Shown: in pieces, positions 30,166 through 40,403 of the stretch
How positions within the stretch are numbered: the first letter of the stretch is position 1
Layout of the letters: each line of letters opens with the position of its first letter
Origin: Cellvibrio sp. PSBB006
Lineage (GTDB): Bacteria; Pseudomonadota; Gammaproteobacteria; Pseudomonadales; Cellvibrionaceae
Assembly (NCBI RefSeq): GCF_002162135.1
Contig: NZ_CP021382.1
Span: 2,230,001 to 2,294,000, forward strand
Length of the DNA: 64,000 nucleotides
Direction of reading: 5' to 3'
Translations under genes and position numbers: made by a program
Notes under the pieces: generated by a model
Database searches by the model: none
What the model was told of the DNA's origin: nothing
What the model saw: the letters and a program-made list of their open reading frames with translations, nothing else

Positions 30166-31122
30166 TCAACTTAACGTTTGAGAGTTAAAAAAATCCTGCG
30201 CCTGGTTAATATCCTGCTGCAATTGTGCCTGCAAGGCGTCCAGCGAAGGAAAGCGCTGTTCATCGCGCAACTTTTGGTGAAACACCACATCAATCATGGT
30301 GCCGTAAATAGCAGTAGCAAAATCAAACAGGTGAACTTCCAGAATGGGCTTTTTATCGCCACTCACGGTTGGGCGCACGCCGACGTTTGCCACACCCGGA
30401 TGAACATCACCTTGCCTGAATCTGGCCGACACCGCAAAGACACCATGCAAGGGCGAGCGATAACGCCACAGGTGGATGTTCGCCGTTGGCACACCGAGCT
30501 TGCGACCCAGTTGTTGGCCATAGCCCACGCGGCCGGTAATACTGTAGGGACGCCCCAGTAATTCTTCGGCCTGCGCAAAATCCCCCTGCTCCAGCAAATG
30601 CCGGATGCGTGTACTACTGACACGCTCACCATGCAGCAGAAGCGTGCAGGTATCGCTTACGGTAAAGCCTCGTTCGCTGCCGGCTGCTTGCAAGAGATTA
30701 AAATCGCCCTTGCGATCACATCCGAAGCGGAAGTCATCCCCCACCACCAGATGTTTGATGTCCAACCCCCGCACCAACACCTGATCAATAAATTCCTGGG
30801 CCGACAGGCGACGCAAGGATTCGTTGAACTCTATACACAACACGCGGCTGACACCGGCAGCAAATAATGCCTGAATCTTTTCACGCAGGCGCATCAAGCG
30901 CGCGGGCGCTTTGTCACCGGAAAAAAATTCGTGCGGCTGGGGCTCAAATATGATCACTACCGAGGGCAATTGGTGCGCTTCAGCCGCTTGCGCCAGTTGA
31001 CGCAGAATCGCCTGATGGCCAAGGTGGACGCCGTCAAAAGAACCGATTGTGGCGACACAGCCCCGATGCCAGGGACGCAGGTTATGCAGGCCGCGAATAA
31101 ATACAGGGGGCGCCAGAGTCAC
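30166..31122 (-). CDS. ribF: Bifunctional riboflavin kinase / FAD synthetase
   Basis: Makes FMN and FAD from riboflavin. N-terminal FAD synthetase (about 1-180) with TIGSFDGVHLGHQA and later RLLEQGDFAQAEELLGRP; C-terminal flavokinase (about 185-310) with GRKLGVPTANIHL. A GTG at 31122 is proposed as start because FIRGLHNL, where the family begins, follows closely. An ATG at 31185 lies above a good -10 (TATACT on the minus strand, 31167-31172) and would be outside the transcript from it. Length from the GTG is 318 aa. The ribosome site is weak, so the start is uncertain. Confidence 0.9.
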   Translation of the reverse strand: MTLAPPVFIRGLHNLRPWHRGCVATIGSFDGVHLGHQAILRQLAQAAEAHQLPSVVIIFEPQPHEFFSGDKAPARLMRLREKIQALFAAGVSRVLCIEFNESLRRLSAQEFIDQVLVRGLDIKHLVVGDDFRFGCDRKGDFNLLQAAGSERGFTVSDTCTLLLHGERVSSTRIRHLLEQGDFAQAEELLGRPYSITGRVGYGQQLGRKLGVPTANIHLWRYRSPLHGVFAVSARFRQGDVHPGVANVGVRPTVSGDKKPILEVHLFDFATAIYGTMIDVVFHQKLRDEQRFPSLDALQAQLQQDINQAQDFFNSQTLS

Positions 31123-31237
31123 AGAGCTGCCACATTGCCTCGATTGGGTGTTAAAACGAACGCGGGAGTATACAGGAGCAGGCAATGCCAGCCTACCCCG
31201 CCGCCCCGGCAGACAGCGCCCGCCGCTATCGCTATAT

Positions 31238-32821
31238 TTAGACGTGGCGGAGATCTTTCAAGCGCATACCGACCGCCAATAAAGCGACGATATAAACCAC
31301 GAAACCTGCCCCACATAATCCACCCAAGCGCAGAGCGCGCTGAAGCCAATCCCATGCGGCCCAGTCATTCCATACCTGAAGCAGGCCCAGCAGCGTCAGC
31401 ACCATCGCCAGATTTGCGATGCCGTAGCGCACCAGCAGCATCCGCCAGCCCTGTTCGGGACGATAGATACCCGTGCGACGCAACCCGCGATAGAGCAAAC
31501 CCGCATTGACGTAGGCGGCCAAGGCAGTAGCCAGGGCCAGACCGACATGCCCGAGATTGAAAAGAAAATACAGCGGCGCGACAAACACCGCCTTCATCGC
31601 GATATTGGCAGCCACCGCGATAACGCCGATACGGACCGGGGTCTTCATGTCCTGGCGCGCAAAATATCCCGGCGCCAACACCTTGATCAGCATAAATCCG
31701 AGCAAACCCATGGCATAAGCCTGGAGGCTGTATGAGGACATGAGGATGTCGCGCACGGTCATCTGGCCGTGATGGAACAGGGTAAACAGGATCGGCTGAG
31801 CCAGGATCATCAAAGCCAATAAGGACGGCAAGGCAATCAACATGATCATCCGAATCGCCCAATCCAGGGTGCGATTAAAGTGCCCGGCGGATTGGGCGGC
31901 GTGCTGGCGCGACAAGTTGGGCATGATGACCGTTGCTACGGCAATCGCAAATACACCCAATGGCAGCTCTACAAGCCGATCCGAATAGAACAACCAGCCC
32001 ACACTGCCATCTGGCAGAAACGACGCCAGGATGGAGTCGAGCATCAGGTTAATCTGGCTGATCGATACGCCAAACAGCGCCGGAACCATCAATGTCAGGA
32101 TGCGCCTGACACCTGGATCGCGCCAATCCAGCCTGGGCACCGGCAGCAAGTGAATCTGCCGCAAAAACGGCAGCTGGAACAGGAGTGATAAAACGCCCGC
32201 CAACAATACCCCCCACGCCAGGGCAAATACTGGTTGAGAGAAGAACGGCGCCGCGAACCAGGCAGCGCCGATCATGCAAATGTTCAGCAATACCGGCGTA
32301 AATGCAGGAATCGCAAAGCGGTCATAGCTGTTAAGTACCGCGCCAGCAAAACCGGTCAAGGAAATTAACAACAAATACGGAAAGGTAATGCGGATGAGGT
32401 CGCTCAAGAGCGCAAATTTAAGCGGGTCATTCAGATAACCTGAGGCAAAGATGGCGGCCACAACCGGTGAACCAATCACCGCCAGCACCGTCACCAACAA
32501 CAAGACTGACCCAAGGCAGCCCGCCACACGATCCACCAATGCCTGGACAGCAGCATGACTGCCGTTTTGGCGGTATTCGGACAGCACCGGCACAAATGCC
32601 TGGGAAAAAGCACCTTCGGAAAATAATCGGCGGAAGAAATTCGGAATCTTGAAGGCCAGGAAGAAAGCATCCGCTGCACCACCCGCCCCCAGCACATGAG
32701 CCAGCACCTGGTCACGCACCAACCCCAATACCCGCGACATCATAGTCATAGAGCCTGTCACAAGGCTGGAACGCAGCAGGCCGGCTCGGGGTTTATTGGG
32801 GACTGAAGCGTGCTCGGACAA
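31238..32821 (-). CDS. murJ: Lipid II flippase MurJ
   Basis: Inner-membrane MOP-superfamily flippase that moves lipid II for peptidoglycan synthesis. It is 527 aa with about 14 hydrophobic segments; the N-terminal LLRSSLVTGSMTMMSRVLGL and FKIPNFFRRLFSEGAFSQAF with conserved Arg are typical. It precedes ribF in the same direction. In pseudomonads rpsT flanks this gene; here no S20 gene is present and yebG stands there instead. Confidence 0.95.
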   Translation of the reverse strand: MSEHASVPNKPRAGLLRSSLVTGSMTMMSRVLGLVRDQVLAHVLGAGGAADAFFLAFKIPNFFRRLFSEGAFSQAFVPVLSEYRQNGSHAAVQALVDRVAGCLGSVLLLVTVLAVIGSPVVAAIFASGYLNDPLKFALLSDLIRITFPYLLLISLTGFAGAVLNSYDRFAIPAFTPVLLNICMIGAAWFAAPFFSQPVFALAWGVLLAGVLSLLFQLPFLRQIHLLPVPRLDWRDPGVRRILTLMVPALFGVSISQINLMLDSILASFLPDGSVGWLFYSDRLVELPLGVFAIAVATVIMPNLSRQHAAQSAGHFNRTLDWAIRMIMLIALPSLLALMILAQPILFTLFHHGQMTVRDILMSSYSLQAYAMGLLGFMLIKVLAPGYFARQDMKTPVRIGVIAVAANIAMKAVFVAPLYFLFNLGHVGLALATALAAYVNAGLLYRGLRRTGIYRPEQGWRMLLVRYGIANLAMVLTLLGLLQVWNDWAAWDWLQRALRLGGLCGAGFVVYIVALLAVGMRLKDLRHV

Positions 32822-32930
32822 AGTTTGTATCCCTGTATCGTCATCTTAAGGAGGCGCCATTATCCATGCTTCTCCTGCGGAGATACAGCCCGCTCCCCTA
32901 TCCGACCAAAAGAGCTTTTCCATTTAATCG

Positions 32931-32973
32931 TTGACAATCCTTCCGCCCGAGAATACTGTATATAAAAACAGTA
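32931..32973 (+). promoter_or_regulatory. SOS promoter with near-perfect LexA box
   Basis: The -35 TTGACA (32931-32936) and the -10 TACTGT (32954-32959) are 17 bp apart. The LexA box TACTGTATATAAAAACAGTA (32954-32973) covers the -10, differing from the enterobacterial consensus only in the central AT tract. It drives yebG, 57 bp downstream, so LexA repression and SOS induction are expected. Confidence 0.92.
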
Positions 32974-33029
32974 TCACGGTGAGCTGTTAAACATTATTGA
33001 AATGCAAGCAAAAACACGAGGGCAAGATC

Positions 33030-33383
33030 ATGGCAGTTATCGCCGTTTGGCAATGCGATCGGGATGGAAGTATGTTTGAAGATAAAAAACAAGCTGAAGA
33101 GCATGATAAGTATCTGGAGCTGGCCGCCAATATCACCAGTTTGATTGAGAGCGAGATTCCCGGGATCAGCGATCAACACAGCGAAGCCATAGGTTTGCTG
33201 CTGGCCCAGCGACGCGAGCAATTAGCCAAAGCCTGTAAGGGTAAACCAGAAGAGCTGCTTGAACCCTTTCAGGCCGACGCCCAACCCAAGGGTATGGTCA
33301 ATCCCGGCTTGAAGTCCGTCGATAAAGAGACAGACAGCAAAGCGGTCGATAACAAAGTGACGTCGCTAGCTGCCAACCAATAA
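33030..33383 (+). CDS. yebG: SOS-induced YebG family protein
   Basis: A 117-aa cytoplasmic protein related to E. coli YebG, a DNA-damage-inducible protein of unclear role. The N-terminus MAVIAVWQCDRDG, the F.DKKQAEEHDKYLE segment and EAIGLLLAQRREQL follow the YebG pattern. The C-terminal 35 residues are polar and low in complexity. The ATG at 33030 has GAGGG seven bases upstream; an upstream TTG in frame is not needed. The LexA box ahead of it strengthens the call. It is alone in its transcript. Confidence 0.9.
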   Translation: MAVIAVWQCDRDGSMFEDKKQAEEHDKYLELAANITSLIESEIPGISDQHSEAIGLLLAQRREQLAKACKGKPEELLEPFQADAQPKGMVNPGLKSVDKETDSKAVDNKVTSLAANQ

Positions 33384-33780
33384 AGTATTGCCGGTCTGAT
33401 GTTGGCGTAGCTGGCGGTTGCCAGGCTTCTCCCAGCGCCACACAGGTTCCGATCATCGGTTTATGGACTCATCAGCAAGGATGCTGTTTTACACCCTGAT
33501 TACTCTCACCACCTCCAGAATTCCAATCAAAGTTACCCATGTCAGCCATGGTGACTTTCTTACCACTGCACCTGCCTCAACGGGTGCGGTGGTTTTTTTA
33601 AATCAATTGTAAACAACATTTTTTTAAACAATATATAACCTAAAAACAGTCGTTTACCTGGATTGCAGCTGAACCCAAAGCGGCGTAGCGTAATAACGCT
33701 AGCAACACAATCAAGGATGGCCTTACGACGCTCGGGGCAGTATCGCCGTCCTTTCGTGGAAAGCCCCAGGGAGAAATGCA
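33384..33780. other. Intergenic region after yebG
   Basis: A 397-bp gap with one clear terminator (33563-33599), then an A/T-rich stretch (33600-33660) that may hold the promoter of the following gene. I see no RNA gene or credible small reading frame. Confidence 0.5.
33563..33599 (+). terminator. Rho-independent terminator
   Basis: Interrupted stem CCAC-t-GCACC / GGTGC-g-GTGG followed by seven T. It lies 180 bp after yebG, whose transcript it probably ends. Confidence 0.75.
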
Positions 33781-35514
33781 ATGGAACTGATTCGTACAAA
33801 TGTCAACCTGCTTGAAGCAGGACTCGCCCGTTTTGATATCAATGATCTTGTCGCCTGGCGCCGTCGTTGCCGCCCAAAGGTATTAGTCGTTACCGATGGC
33901 AGCCTCAGCTTTAATGAGAACAGCGGTTTTGGTTTGTGGCGCTTCCTCCACGCGATAACCCTCGCACCCGGTGTGTCCAACAAACCTGTTCTCACCCTCG
34001 CACATCGCAACGGTCATACCAGTCCCATCAGTGTCGGCGCGGACAGCTATAACGTGCAGACAAACTTCAATTTTCAAACAGCATCACCTGCCGTTACCGT
34101 GCAGAATTACGATCAAATATGGATCTTCGGTATACAAGGTGGAGGAAGTATTACGGATGCCGAGATCGGGGTAATCGCCGAGTTCATGAACAGCGGCGGC
34201 GGTGTCTTCGCAACAGGCGATCACGCCACTCTGGGTCGTACTGTCAGCGGTCGCCTGCCACGTATCCGCCATATGCGAGAATGGAGTGACGTGCCCATGG
34301 GCACCGAAAATGACGCCAACCAGGCAGTCATGCGCATTGATACGGTAGTTAATCCCGGCGCTAACGGGATTTATGAATTTGACGATCAATCCGATGATAT
34401 TCCTCAACGGCTTTACCCTAACTACAAGGTCACCGCCAGCGGGAATCAATGGACGGCCAGTATACATCCGATTCTGATGCTGCCCGGTGCCATGCTGAAT
34501 CGCCCCGAGGCAAATGGGGCGGCGGGTTTCACCAATGATATTGATGTACATCCGGATCACCCCCACGAAAGCGTCTGTTATGAAGTCACAAGCAACGCGG
34601 TACTCAACGGAAACTATAACGATGCCGGCCTCAACTTTGCCGAGTTCCAACCTTCTGCTGCCGCACCGGCACAACGCATAGGTGCTGACGTTGTCGCTTT
34701 CGGTGTATCCGGTGGACGCTCCGTTCAAAATGGTGTTTGGAAACCGCCAGTAAAACCGCGCATGTTTGGCGTTCTCTCCGCCTACGACGGTCGACTAGCC
34801 CAGGCTTATGCTGGGAAAAGCCAACGGCCGGGACGCATTGTGTGCGACTCCACCTGGCACCATTACGTCAACATCAACCTTGACGGACGAGGTAGCGGCC
34901 GCAACGGTTTGGGTAATTGGAGTGGTGGCGCACCGGGCAATGGTGTGTTCACACCGTCGGCTGCACTGGAGAAAATTTATACCACTTACCGCAACATGCT
35001 GAACTGGTTACAGCCCGCCAATCGCATCTGGTGTCATCTGTTTTGGACGCTGGCTGAATTGCGTTTTCATCCATTGATACTGGAGGAGATTCTTGAAGTA
35101 CCACGACTCAAAAACTGGCGAGACTTTGTTGCTCTGGGGGCTGAGGCGCGACGCGTGCTGAACCTGGCGCTCGGGTCACAAGCTACGACCGAGTTAGTGA
35201 AGGATGCATTGCTGGACAGCAAATCGAATCATCCTTTTGCAGACCTGCTCAGCAGCGACGAACTGGCTGAAACCGCTGTTGATCGCGATGAATTTATCAA
35301 TGGTGTGCTGGGCGGCTTACTGGCCGAGATGACAGACATTTTGCCTGATGACGACGACACAACGGCGAAGATTTTGCGCGATGATGTAAGCAAGGCTGTG
35401 CCACGTTTGCAAAAACGCATTGATGCCGTCATGGACCAAGGCATCCAAGCGCAATTAACGCGACTGGAGAAAACCCGGTCGCTGTTTGATCGCGCCAAAG
35501 CAGCGTGTGCCTAA
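33781..35514 (+). CDS. Uncharacterised protein with a ThuA/GATase-1-like N-terminal fold
   Basis: Not recognised. It is 577 aa, without signal peptide or membrane segments, so probably cytoplasmic. The N-terminal part resembles the ThuA-like class I amidotransferase fold: strand KVLVVTD (33-39), YDQIWIFGIQGGGS (110-123), EFMNSGGGVFATGDHATLG (134-152), and WHHYVNINLDG near 358. No cysteine sits at the nucleophile-elbow position, so amidotransferase activity is unlikely. The last 170 residues are helical and acidic (LPDDDDTTAKI). AGGGAG seven bases before the ATG supports the start. An MFS transporter follows 161 bp downstream in the same direction. Homology is inferred by eye only. Confidence 0.6.
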   Translation: MELIRTNVNLLEAGLARFDINDLVAWRRRCRPKVLVVTDGSLSFNENSGFGLWRFLHAITLAPGVSNKPVLTLAHRNGHTSPISVGADSYNVQTNFNFQTASPAVTVQNYDQIWIFGIQGGGSITDAEIGVIAEFMNSGGGVFATGDHATLGRTVSGRLPRIRHMREWSDVPMGTENDANQAVMRIDTVVNPGANGIYEFDDQSDDIPQRLYPNYKVTASGNQWTASIHPILMLPGAMLNRPEANGAAGFTNDIDVHPDHPHESVCYEVTSNAVLNGNYNDAGLNFAEFQPSAAAPAQRIGADVVAFGVSGGRSVQNGVWKPPVKPRMFGVLSAYDGRLAQAYAGKSQRPGRIVCDSTWHHYVNINLDGRGSGRNGLGNWSGGAPGNGVFTPSAALEKIYTTYRNMLNWLQPANRIWCHLFWTLAELRFHPLILEEILEVPRLKNWRDFVALGAEARRVLNLALGSQATTELVKDALLDSKSNHPFADLLSSDELAETAVDRDEFINGVLGGLLAEMTDILPDDDDTTAKILRDDVSKAVPRLQKRIDAVMDQGIQAQLTRLEKTRSLFDRAKAACA

Positions 35515-35675
35515 GGCGTTCGGGGCTGAGACATCAGCCCCGGTTCTGCAATCGCAAGAACCACTCGATCTGATTCATAGCCAAAATTTATGGTTTTTTG
35601 ATTGCCTCGTTTTTCCTCGCCGGGTAGAACAATCGTTAAAACACACATAACGATGGTTGTTACAGGCGCAGCAGT

Positions 35676-37286
35676 ATGAATTCCCAAGGCATCTCTTTTC
35701 ATCATCCATTCGCATTCTGGTTTGGGTGTCTCTTTATTATTGCCGGCGTGCTCGCTCATGTGCCCATGTTCATGCATGCCTCGCACATGGGTTATCGCAT
35801 GGTAGGTATGCCTATGGATACCACCATGCTCACCGGCATGGGATTGATTCCGCTGGGTATCCTTATGGCCTGGTATGGATTAATGCCGCGCCTGGCTCAA
35901 CTGCGCCAAGGTGATCACGGCACTATACATTTCCATGTGGCAGACAACATGCCGCTGAATTGGGAACACTGGAAACTGGTTATAGCCCTGGTTGTCGCCG
36001 TTGCTGTCGATGTGATGAAGCCAGCCACACTCGGGTTTGTCATGCCGGGTATGACCCTGGAATATGAAATCAGCAAGCAAGCCGCCGGTACCCTGGCACT
36101 GGTCGCACTCACCGGCACGACAGTCGGCTCGATCATCTGGGGCCGAATGGCTGACACCATGGGTCGCCGCGCCGCTATTTTATTATCTGCACTTATGTTT
36201 ATCGGCACCGCAATCTGTGGCGCTATGCCGACATTCGAGTGGAACCTGATTATGTGTTTTCTGATGGGTGCCTCCGCCGGCGGTTTGCTTCCGATCACCT
36301 TTACGCTGATGGCTGAAATGATCCCGGCCGCGCATCGCGGTTGGCTGCTCGTGGCGCTAGGCGGCGTGGGAACGTCTGCTGGTTACCTGTTGGCTTCCGG
36401 TTCCGCCGCGGTTCTGGAGCCACTATTCAGCTGGCGCGTGCTATGGATGCTGGGATTACCCACCGGTTTGCTGGTCATATTTCTCAATCGTTACATCCCG
36501 GAGTCACCGCGCTTCCTCGCCAGCGCCGGTTTAAAACGCCAAGCTCGCGCCATCCTCACAAAATTCAACGCGCACATTGATCATGACGCCGATGAACAGA
36601 CGGCGGCCGAAGAAGTCCAGCAGGCCGGCGGCTTTCGCAATATGATCCGCGGCCCTTATGCGCACATTACATTAGGGCTCGTTGGCGCGGGGGTTGCCTG
36701 GGGGTTGGTGAATTTTGGCTTTTTATTGTGGCTGCCAACCAATCTGCGCGACATGGGCATGAGTGCGGAAGCAGCCAATGGACTACTGGCGCAATCAGGC
36801 TTTCTGGCGCTGCCCGGTATCCTGATGGTGATCTGGTTTTATCACCATTGGAGCAGCATCAAAACCCTGGTGTTATTTATTGGTATGACGGCGGCCAGCC
36901 TGGTGTTGTTTTTTATACTGGGGCTTCTGCAGGTCAACGCCCACCTCGCTATCATCACAGCAACCGCGCTGCTGCTCATCAGTGCCAGCGGCGTTATCGC
37001 AATGCTGATTCCTTATGCGGCCGAGATTTATCCGGTACATCTGCGCGGAACCGGGGCAGGAGTAGTTGCCGCCAGTTCCAAATTCGGCGGCATCCTCGGC
37101 GCCGCCTGCGGCGTGCTGGGAGTATTTAATGACCTGGCGCTATCCGCTCTGCTCATCGCAATTCCATTAATTATCTTTGGCGGCTTATTGCTGAAGAGCG
37201 GCATCGACACACGCGGGCGCCGTCTTGAAGAGATACATGCGGCGGTCTTACATAAAGCGGGCAGTCAACCAACGCTGGATGCATAG
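35676..37286 (+). CDS. Major facilitator superfamily transporter
   Basis: A 536-aa inner-membrane transporter with about 12-14 hydrophobic segments. The MFS loop 2-3 motif is visible as GRMADTMGRRAAILLSA, and the sugar-porter-like PESPRFL follows the sixth segment of the core, with a central cytoplasmic loop to about residue 320. The N-terminus carries an unusual extra pair of hydrophobic segments rich in His and Met (HASHMGYRMVGMPMDTTM) before the MFS core at about residue 90. Substrate unknown. It may be co-transcribed with the preceding 577-aa gene. Confidence 0.85.
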   Translation: MNSQGISFHHPFAFWFGCLFIIAGVLAHVPMFMHASHMGYRMVGMPMDTTMLTGMGLIPLGILMAWYGLMPRLAQLRQGDHGTIHFHVADNMPLNWEHWKLVIALVVAVAVDVMKPATLGFVMPGMTLEYEISKQAAGTLALVALTGTTVGSIIWGRMADTMGRRAAILLSALMFIGTAICGAMPTFEWNLIMCFLMGASAGGLLPITFTLMAEMIPAAHRGWLLVALGGVGTSAGYLLASGSAAVLEPLFSWRVLWMLGLPTGLLVIFLNRYIPESPRFLASAGLKRQARAILTKFNAHIDHDADEQTAAEEVQQAGGFRNMIRGPYAHITLGLVGAGVAWGLVNFGFLLWLPTNLRDMGMSAEAANGLLAQSGFLALPGILMVIWFYHHWSSIKTLVLFIGMTAASLVLFFILGLLQVNAHLAIITATALLLISASGVIAMLIPYAAEIYPVHLRGTGAGVVAASSKFGGILGAACGVLGVFNDLALSALLIAIPLIIFGGLLLKSGIDTRGRRLEEIHAAVLHKAGSQPTLDA

Positions 37287-37323
37287 ATCGATCAGGATCA
37301 TCACCCTATGACGGGAGACAGCG

Positions 37324-37357
37324 ACCGAACTGTCCCAGCTTTCCGGGACAGTTCGGT
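37324..37357. repeat. Perfect 13-bp inverted repeat
   Basis: ACCGAACTGTCCC and GGGACAGTTCGGT separated by eight bases, 38 bp past the MFS stop. No T-run follows on either side, so a simple terminator is not clear. It could be a mobile-element end or a protein-binding site. Confidence 0.5.
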
Positions 37358-37407
37358 AACTGGCACTTTAGGTTATTCGAGCAAGCGATTGTGAGTTGGG
37401 ACCGGTG

Positions 37408-37584
37408 TCACTTGGGACCAAAGATTAACCACAAGATAAAACCGAGGAAGGGAAGGAATAGCAATACCAGAATCCAGATCACCTTGGTGCCAGTGCTGGC
37501 GCGACTCTGCAAGGTTTTAACAATAGCGTAGATCACGCAGACCAATAAGATAAAACCCAAAAAACCACTGACTTCGACGCTCAT
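37408..37584 (-). CDS. Small membrane protein, PLDc_N-like domain
   Basis: A 58-aa protein with two transmembrane segments: FLGFILLVCVIYAIVKTL and VIWILVLLFLPFLGFILWL, ending in FGPK. The second half matches the PLDc_N pattern (phospholipase D-nuclease N-terminal domain: W…L…P..G…WL.FG), often found as stand-alone small membrane proteins of unknown role. AGGAG six bases before the ATG is an excellent ribosome site. It is alone on the minus strand between two plus-strand genes. Confidence 0.85.
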   Translation of the reverse strand: MSVEVSGFLGFILLVCVIYAIVKTLQSRASTGTKVIWILVLLFLPFLGFILWLIFGPK

Positions 37585-37819
37585 ACTAATCTCCTGTTAT
37601 TGCGTTTATAAAAACTGAAATCCTACTGTGAAAAATGGACACCCGGGAAAACCATAGGTTCAGGGACGACTTCATTGCCACATCTCATTAAAAAATAAAA
37701 ATCATGTGCCATTTCCCCAGACCCGTTGCGCTATTAAAATTTCTATTGAGCGGCTATGCTGTAAGCATTGTTAAAAATCGTATCAGGGAAGTGATCAGCC
37801 GGCCTCAGATTGCACGTTG

Positions 37820-40144
37820 ATGAACCAAAAAACCCTACATCAAATCGCCCGATCAACTACGGGTATCGGTACACCGGCACGGTTGTGGTCGTTGTTTGCA
37901 CTGGTGCTGCTATGCTGGCTTTCTTACGGTGCACAAGCTCAAGCCCTGAATAAACAAAAAATTACGGCCTCCTACCTGTATAACTTCGCCAAAAATATTG
38001 AGTGGCCCAACGAAAAGTCGATGACGTCGTTCAACATCGGTTTCTATGGCAGCGACAATCCCCTGCTGTTAAATGAAATCCGCACGATGGCCACCAGCGT
38101 TAAATTGCGAAGCCTGCCGATTACGGTCACCCAGGTTAGCACCCTGAATGCCCTGTCGCGTTTCCATCTGGTGTATGTGGAGCAGGCTAACAACAATATG
38201 GTGTCCGACATCTATGATGCCTTGGGCAGCCAGCCAGTATTACTGGTTACCGCAGAATATCCCAACCAGCAACTGGTGATGATCAACCTGATTACCGACA
38301 ATGATCGCCTGCGTTTCGAGGTTAACCGCTCCAATATCATCAACCATGGTTTGAAACCCCTGCCGGAATTGATCCTCAACGGAGGAACCGAGATTGATGT
38401 GGCTCGGCTGTATCGCGAAGGTCAGGCATCGCTGGTCACCCTGCAAAAACAATTACAGAACCGCGAAAAAACGCTTAACGAATTGAGTAGCGCGATCGAG
38501 GCTCAGGAAGCCAAAAACCAGCGCCTGGAAACCCAGTTGACGGAACTTAATCAAAGCATTCAAAAAAGTGATGCCTTGATTGCTGACCAAAACCGCCTGA
38601 TTCAAAACCAGCTCGACCAAATAGAGCGCAGCAAACAGGAACGCCTCCGGTTATTGGAAGAGGTGGAACAACGCACGCAAGAGTTGGACGACCAGCAACA
38701 GCAGCTTGATGCTATCGTGCAGCAGATTGATCGCCGCGAGAAACGCCTTGCCGAACTGAACACCACCATCAAGTCCCAGGAAAATGAAATACTGACACAA
38801 CGCCAGGCAATCGCCGGCCTCGACGAAAAAGTGGACGCGCAAAAAACGGCACTGACCTATTTGTGGGGCTTGGTGAGTCTGGGCGTGTTGTTGATTATTA
38901 CCATTCTGATCGGCTACACCATCAAGCGCCGCGACAATCAGCGGCTGGCGGAACACAGTAAGGATCTCCAGATTGCAAAAGATCGCCTCGCCATCGCCAA
39001 ACGCAAAGCGGAAGATGCCAGCCAGGCGAAGAGCGAATTCCTGTCACTGATGAGCCATGAACTGCGCACACCACTGCAAGCCATCATCGGTTATACCGAA
39101 GTGGTCATCGAAGAACTGAAACTGGCGGATGATGAAAACCACATTAACGATTTAGCGCGCGTTATCAGCAACAGTGAACGTTTATTAAAGCTGATCAATG
39201 GTGTGCTGGATCTGGCGAAGATTGAGTCCGGCCGTATGGAGCTGGACCTGACAGAAGTCAAACTCTCCAGCCTGGTAGACGAAGCCCTGGGCGTAGTTGC
39301 TCCCTTGCTGGAAAAGAATGCGATCCGCCTCAATGTCGACGTGGATGACGGTAGTTTTCTACCCATGGCCGACCCGGAAAAAATCCTGCATATCCTGATT
39401 AATTTATTAGGCAATGCGAGCAAGTTTTCTCCACAGGGCACCATAACCATCACCGCACTGCATCAACCCAACCGCATTTATATCAGTGTCGCCGATACCG
39501 GTATTGGCCTGTCAGCAGAACAGCAACAGCAAATTTTTGAGCCGTTCAGACAAGCAGATAGCGGCACCACGCGCAAATTCCAGGGCAGCGGACTGGGGCT
39601 GTCGATTACCCGCCAACTGTGCGAGATGATGGGCGGTAGCATTGAGGTGGAAAGTAAATTAGGCGAAGGGGCCAACTTTATTGTCGACCTGCCCCTACCG
39701 ATCGAACTGCCACCCGCTTTTGGCGGTCCAGGTGTGGATGCCAATGCTGACGTTGCCATCCACGATTCTGACATCGCCAGTAACGGCCAGCATATTGTCA
39801 TGATTGATGATGACCCGGCGTTTCTGGATATCATGGCGCGCACCATGCAATCCGAAGGCTTTCTGGTACATACCGCCCATGATGCCGAGACGGGCTTGCG
39901 TTTGTTGCACACCGTCAAACCCGACATAATTACCCTGGATTTATTGTTGCCAGACCAACACGGCTGGATGTTGTTTGAAAAAATCAAGGCAGACCCGGCG
40001 TTACAGGACATTCCCGTTATCATCATCTCCATCATGGACGAGCGTAAGCAAACCCATAAACACCAGGCTGAAGATTATTTAACCAAGCCGATTCGCCGGG
40101 AAACACTCAAGCTCGCCATTCAACGGCTGGTACCAAAAAACTGA
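37820..40144 (+). CDS. YfiR-domain hybrid sensor histidine kinase
   Basis: A 774-aa hybrid kinase. Signal-like hydrophobic stretch (25-40, ending AQA), a periplasmic YfiR/DUF4154 domain (about 44-190; [16 protein letters not shown] is typical), a long coiled coil (200-340) rich in Gln and Glu, one transmembrane segment (about 346-368), HisKA with the phospho-His in [15 protein letters not shown], HATPase with [17 protein letters not shown] and GSGLGLSI, and a C-terminal receiver with phospho-Asp in [13 protein letters not shown]. YfiR domains sense envelope signals. The TonB receptor downstream is a common partner, so the kinase may respond to its ligand. ATG at 37820; a TTG precedes it and the ribosome site is weak. 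Confidence 0.9.
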   Translation: MNQKTLHQIARSTTGIGTPARLWSLFALVLLCWLSYGAQAQALNKQKITASYLYNFAKNIEWPNEKSMTSFNIGFYGSDNPLLLNEIRTMATSVKLRSLPITVTQVSTLNALSRFHLVYVEQANNNMVSDIYDALGSQPVLLVTAEYPNQQLVMINLITDNDRLRFEVNRSNIINHGLKPLPELILNGGTEIDVARLYREGQASLVTLQKQLQNREKTLNELSSAIEAQEAKNQRLETQLTELNQSIQKSDALIADQNRLIQNQLDQIERSKQERLRLLEEVEQRTQELDDQQQQLDAIVQQIDRREKRLAELNTTIKSQENEILTQRQAIAGLDEKVDAQKTALTYLWGLVSLGVLLIITILIGYTIKRRDNQRLAEHSKDLQIAKDRLAIAKRKAEDASQAKSEFLSLMSHELRTPLQAIIGYTEVVIEELKLADDENHINDLARVISNSERLLKLINGVLDLAKIESGRMELDLTEVKLSSLVDEALGVVAPLLEKNAIRLNVDVDDGSFLPMADPEKILHILINLLGNASKFSPQGTITITALHQPNRIYISVADTGIGLSAEQQQQIFEPFRQADSGTTRKFQGSGLGLSITRQLCEMMGGSIEVESKLGEGANFIVDLPLPIELPPAFGGPGVDANADVAIHDSDIASNGQHIVMIDDDPAFLDIMARTMQSEGFLVHTAHDAETGLRLLHTVKPDIITLDLLLPDQHGWMLFEKIKADPALQDIPVIIISIMDERKQTHKHQAEDYLTKPIRRETLKLAIQRLVPKN

Positions 40145-40403
40145 CCGCGCTTTATACCCTCACAGTCAAAAGCACATAAACCCATAGAACAAACTTGGCT
40201 TTCCCCGCCGGGTAAACTATCTTTACCTTCTATGAACATAAGATGGTGTTGATCATAAGATTTTCGTCGCATGTGCCATTACCCTGATCTACCAGGGTCG
40301 CACGGCGCGCAACAACAGATCGTCATTCTCGCAAATAATCCGTTGCATTCTGCACAGGTTGTTTTCTGTGTGCTTGGCGGCACTTCATGAATAGGTTGTC
40401 ATT

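Noticed and set aside
32822..33029. rpsT expected next to murJ by synteny with pseudomonads
   Set aside because: No S20-like frame is present on either strand between murJ and yebG.
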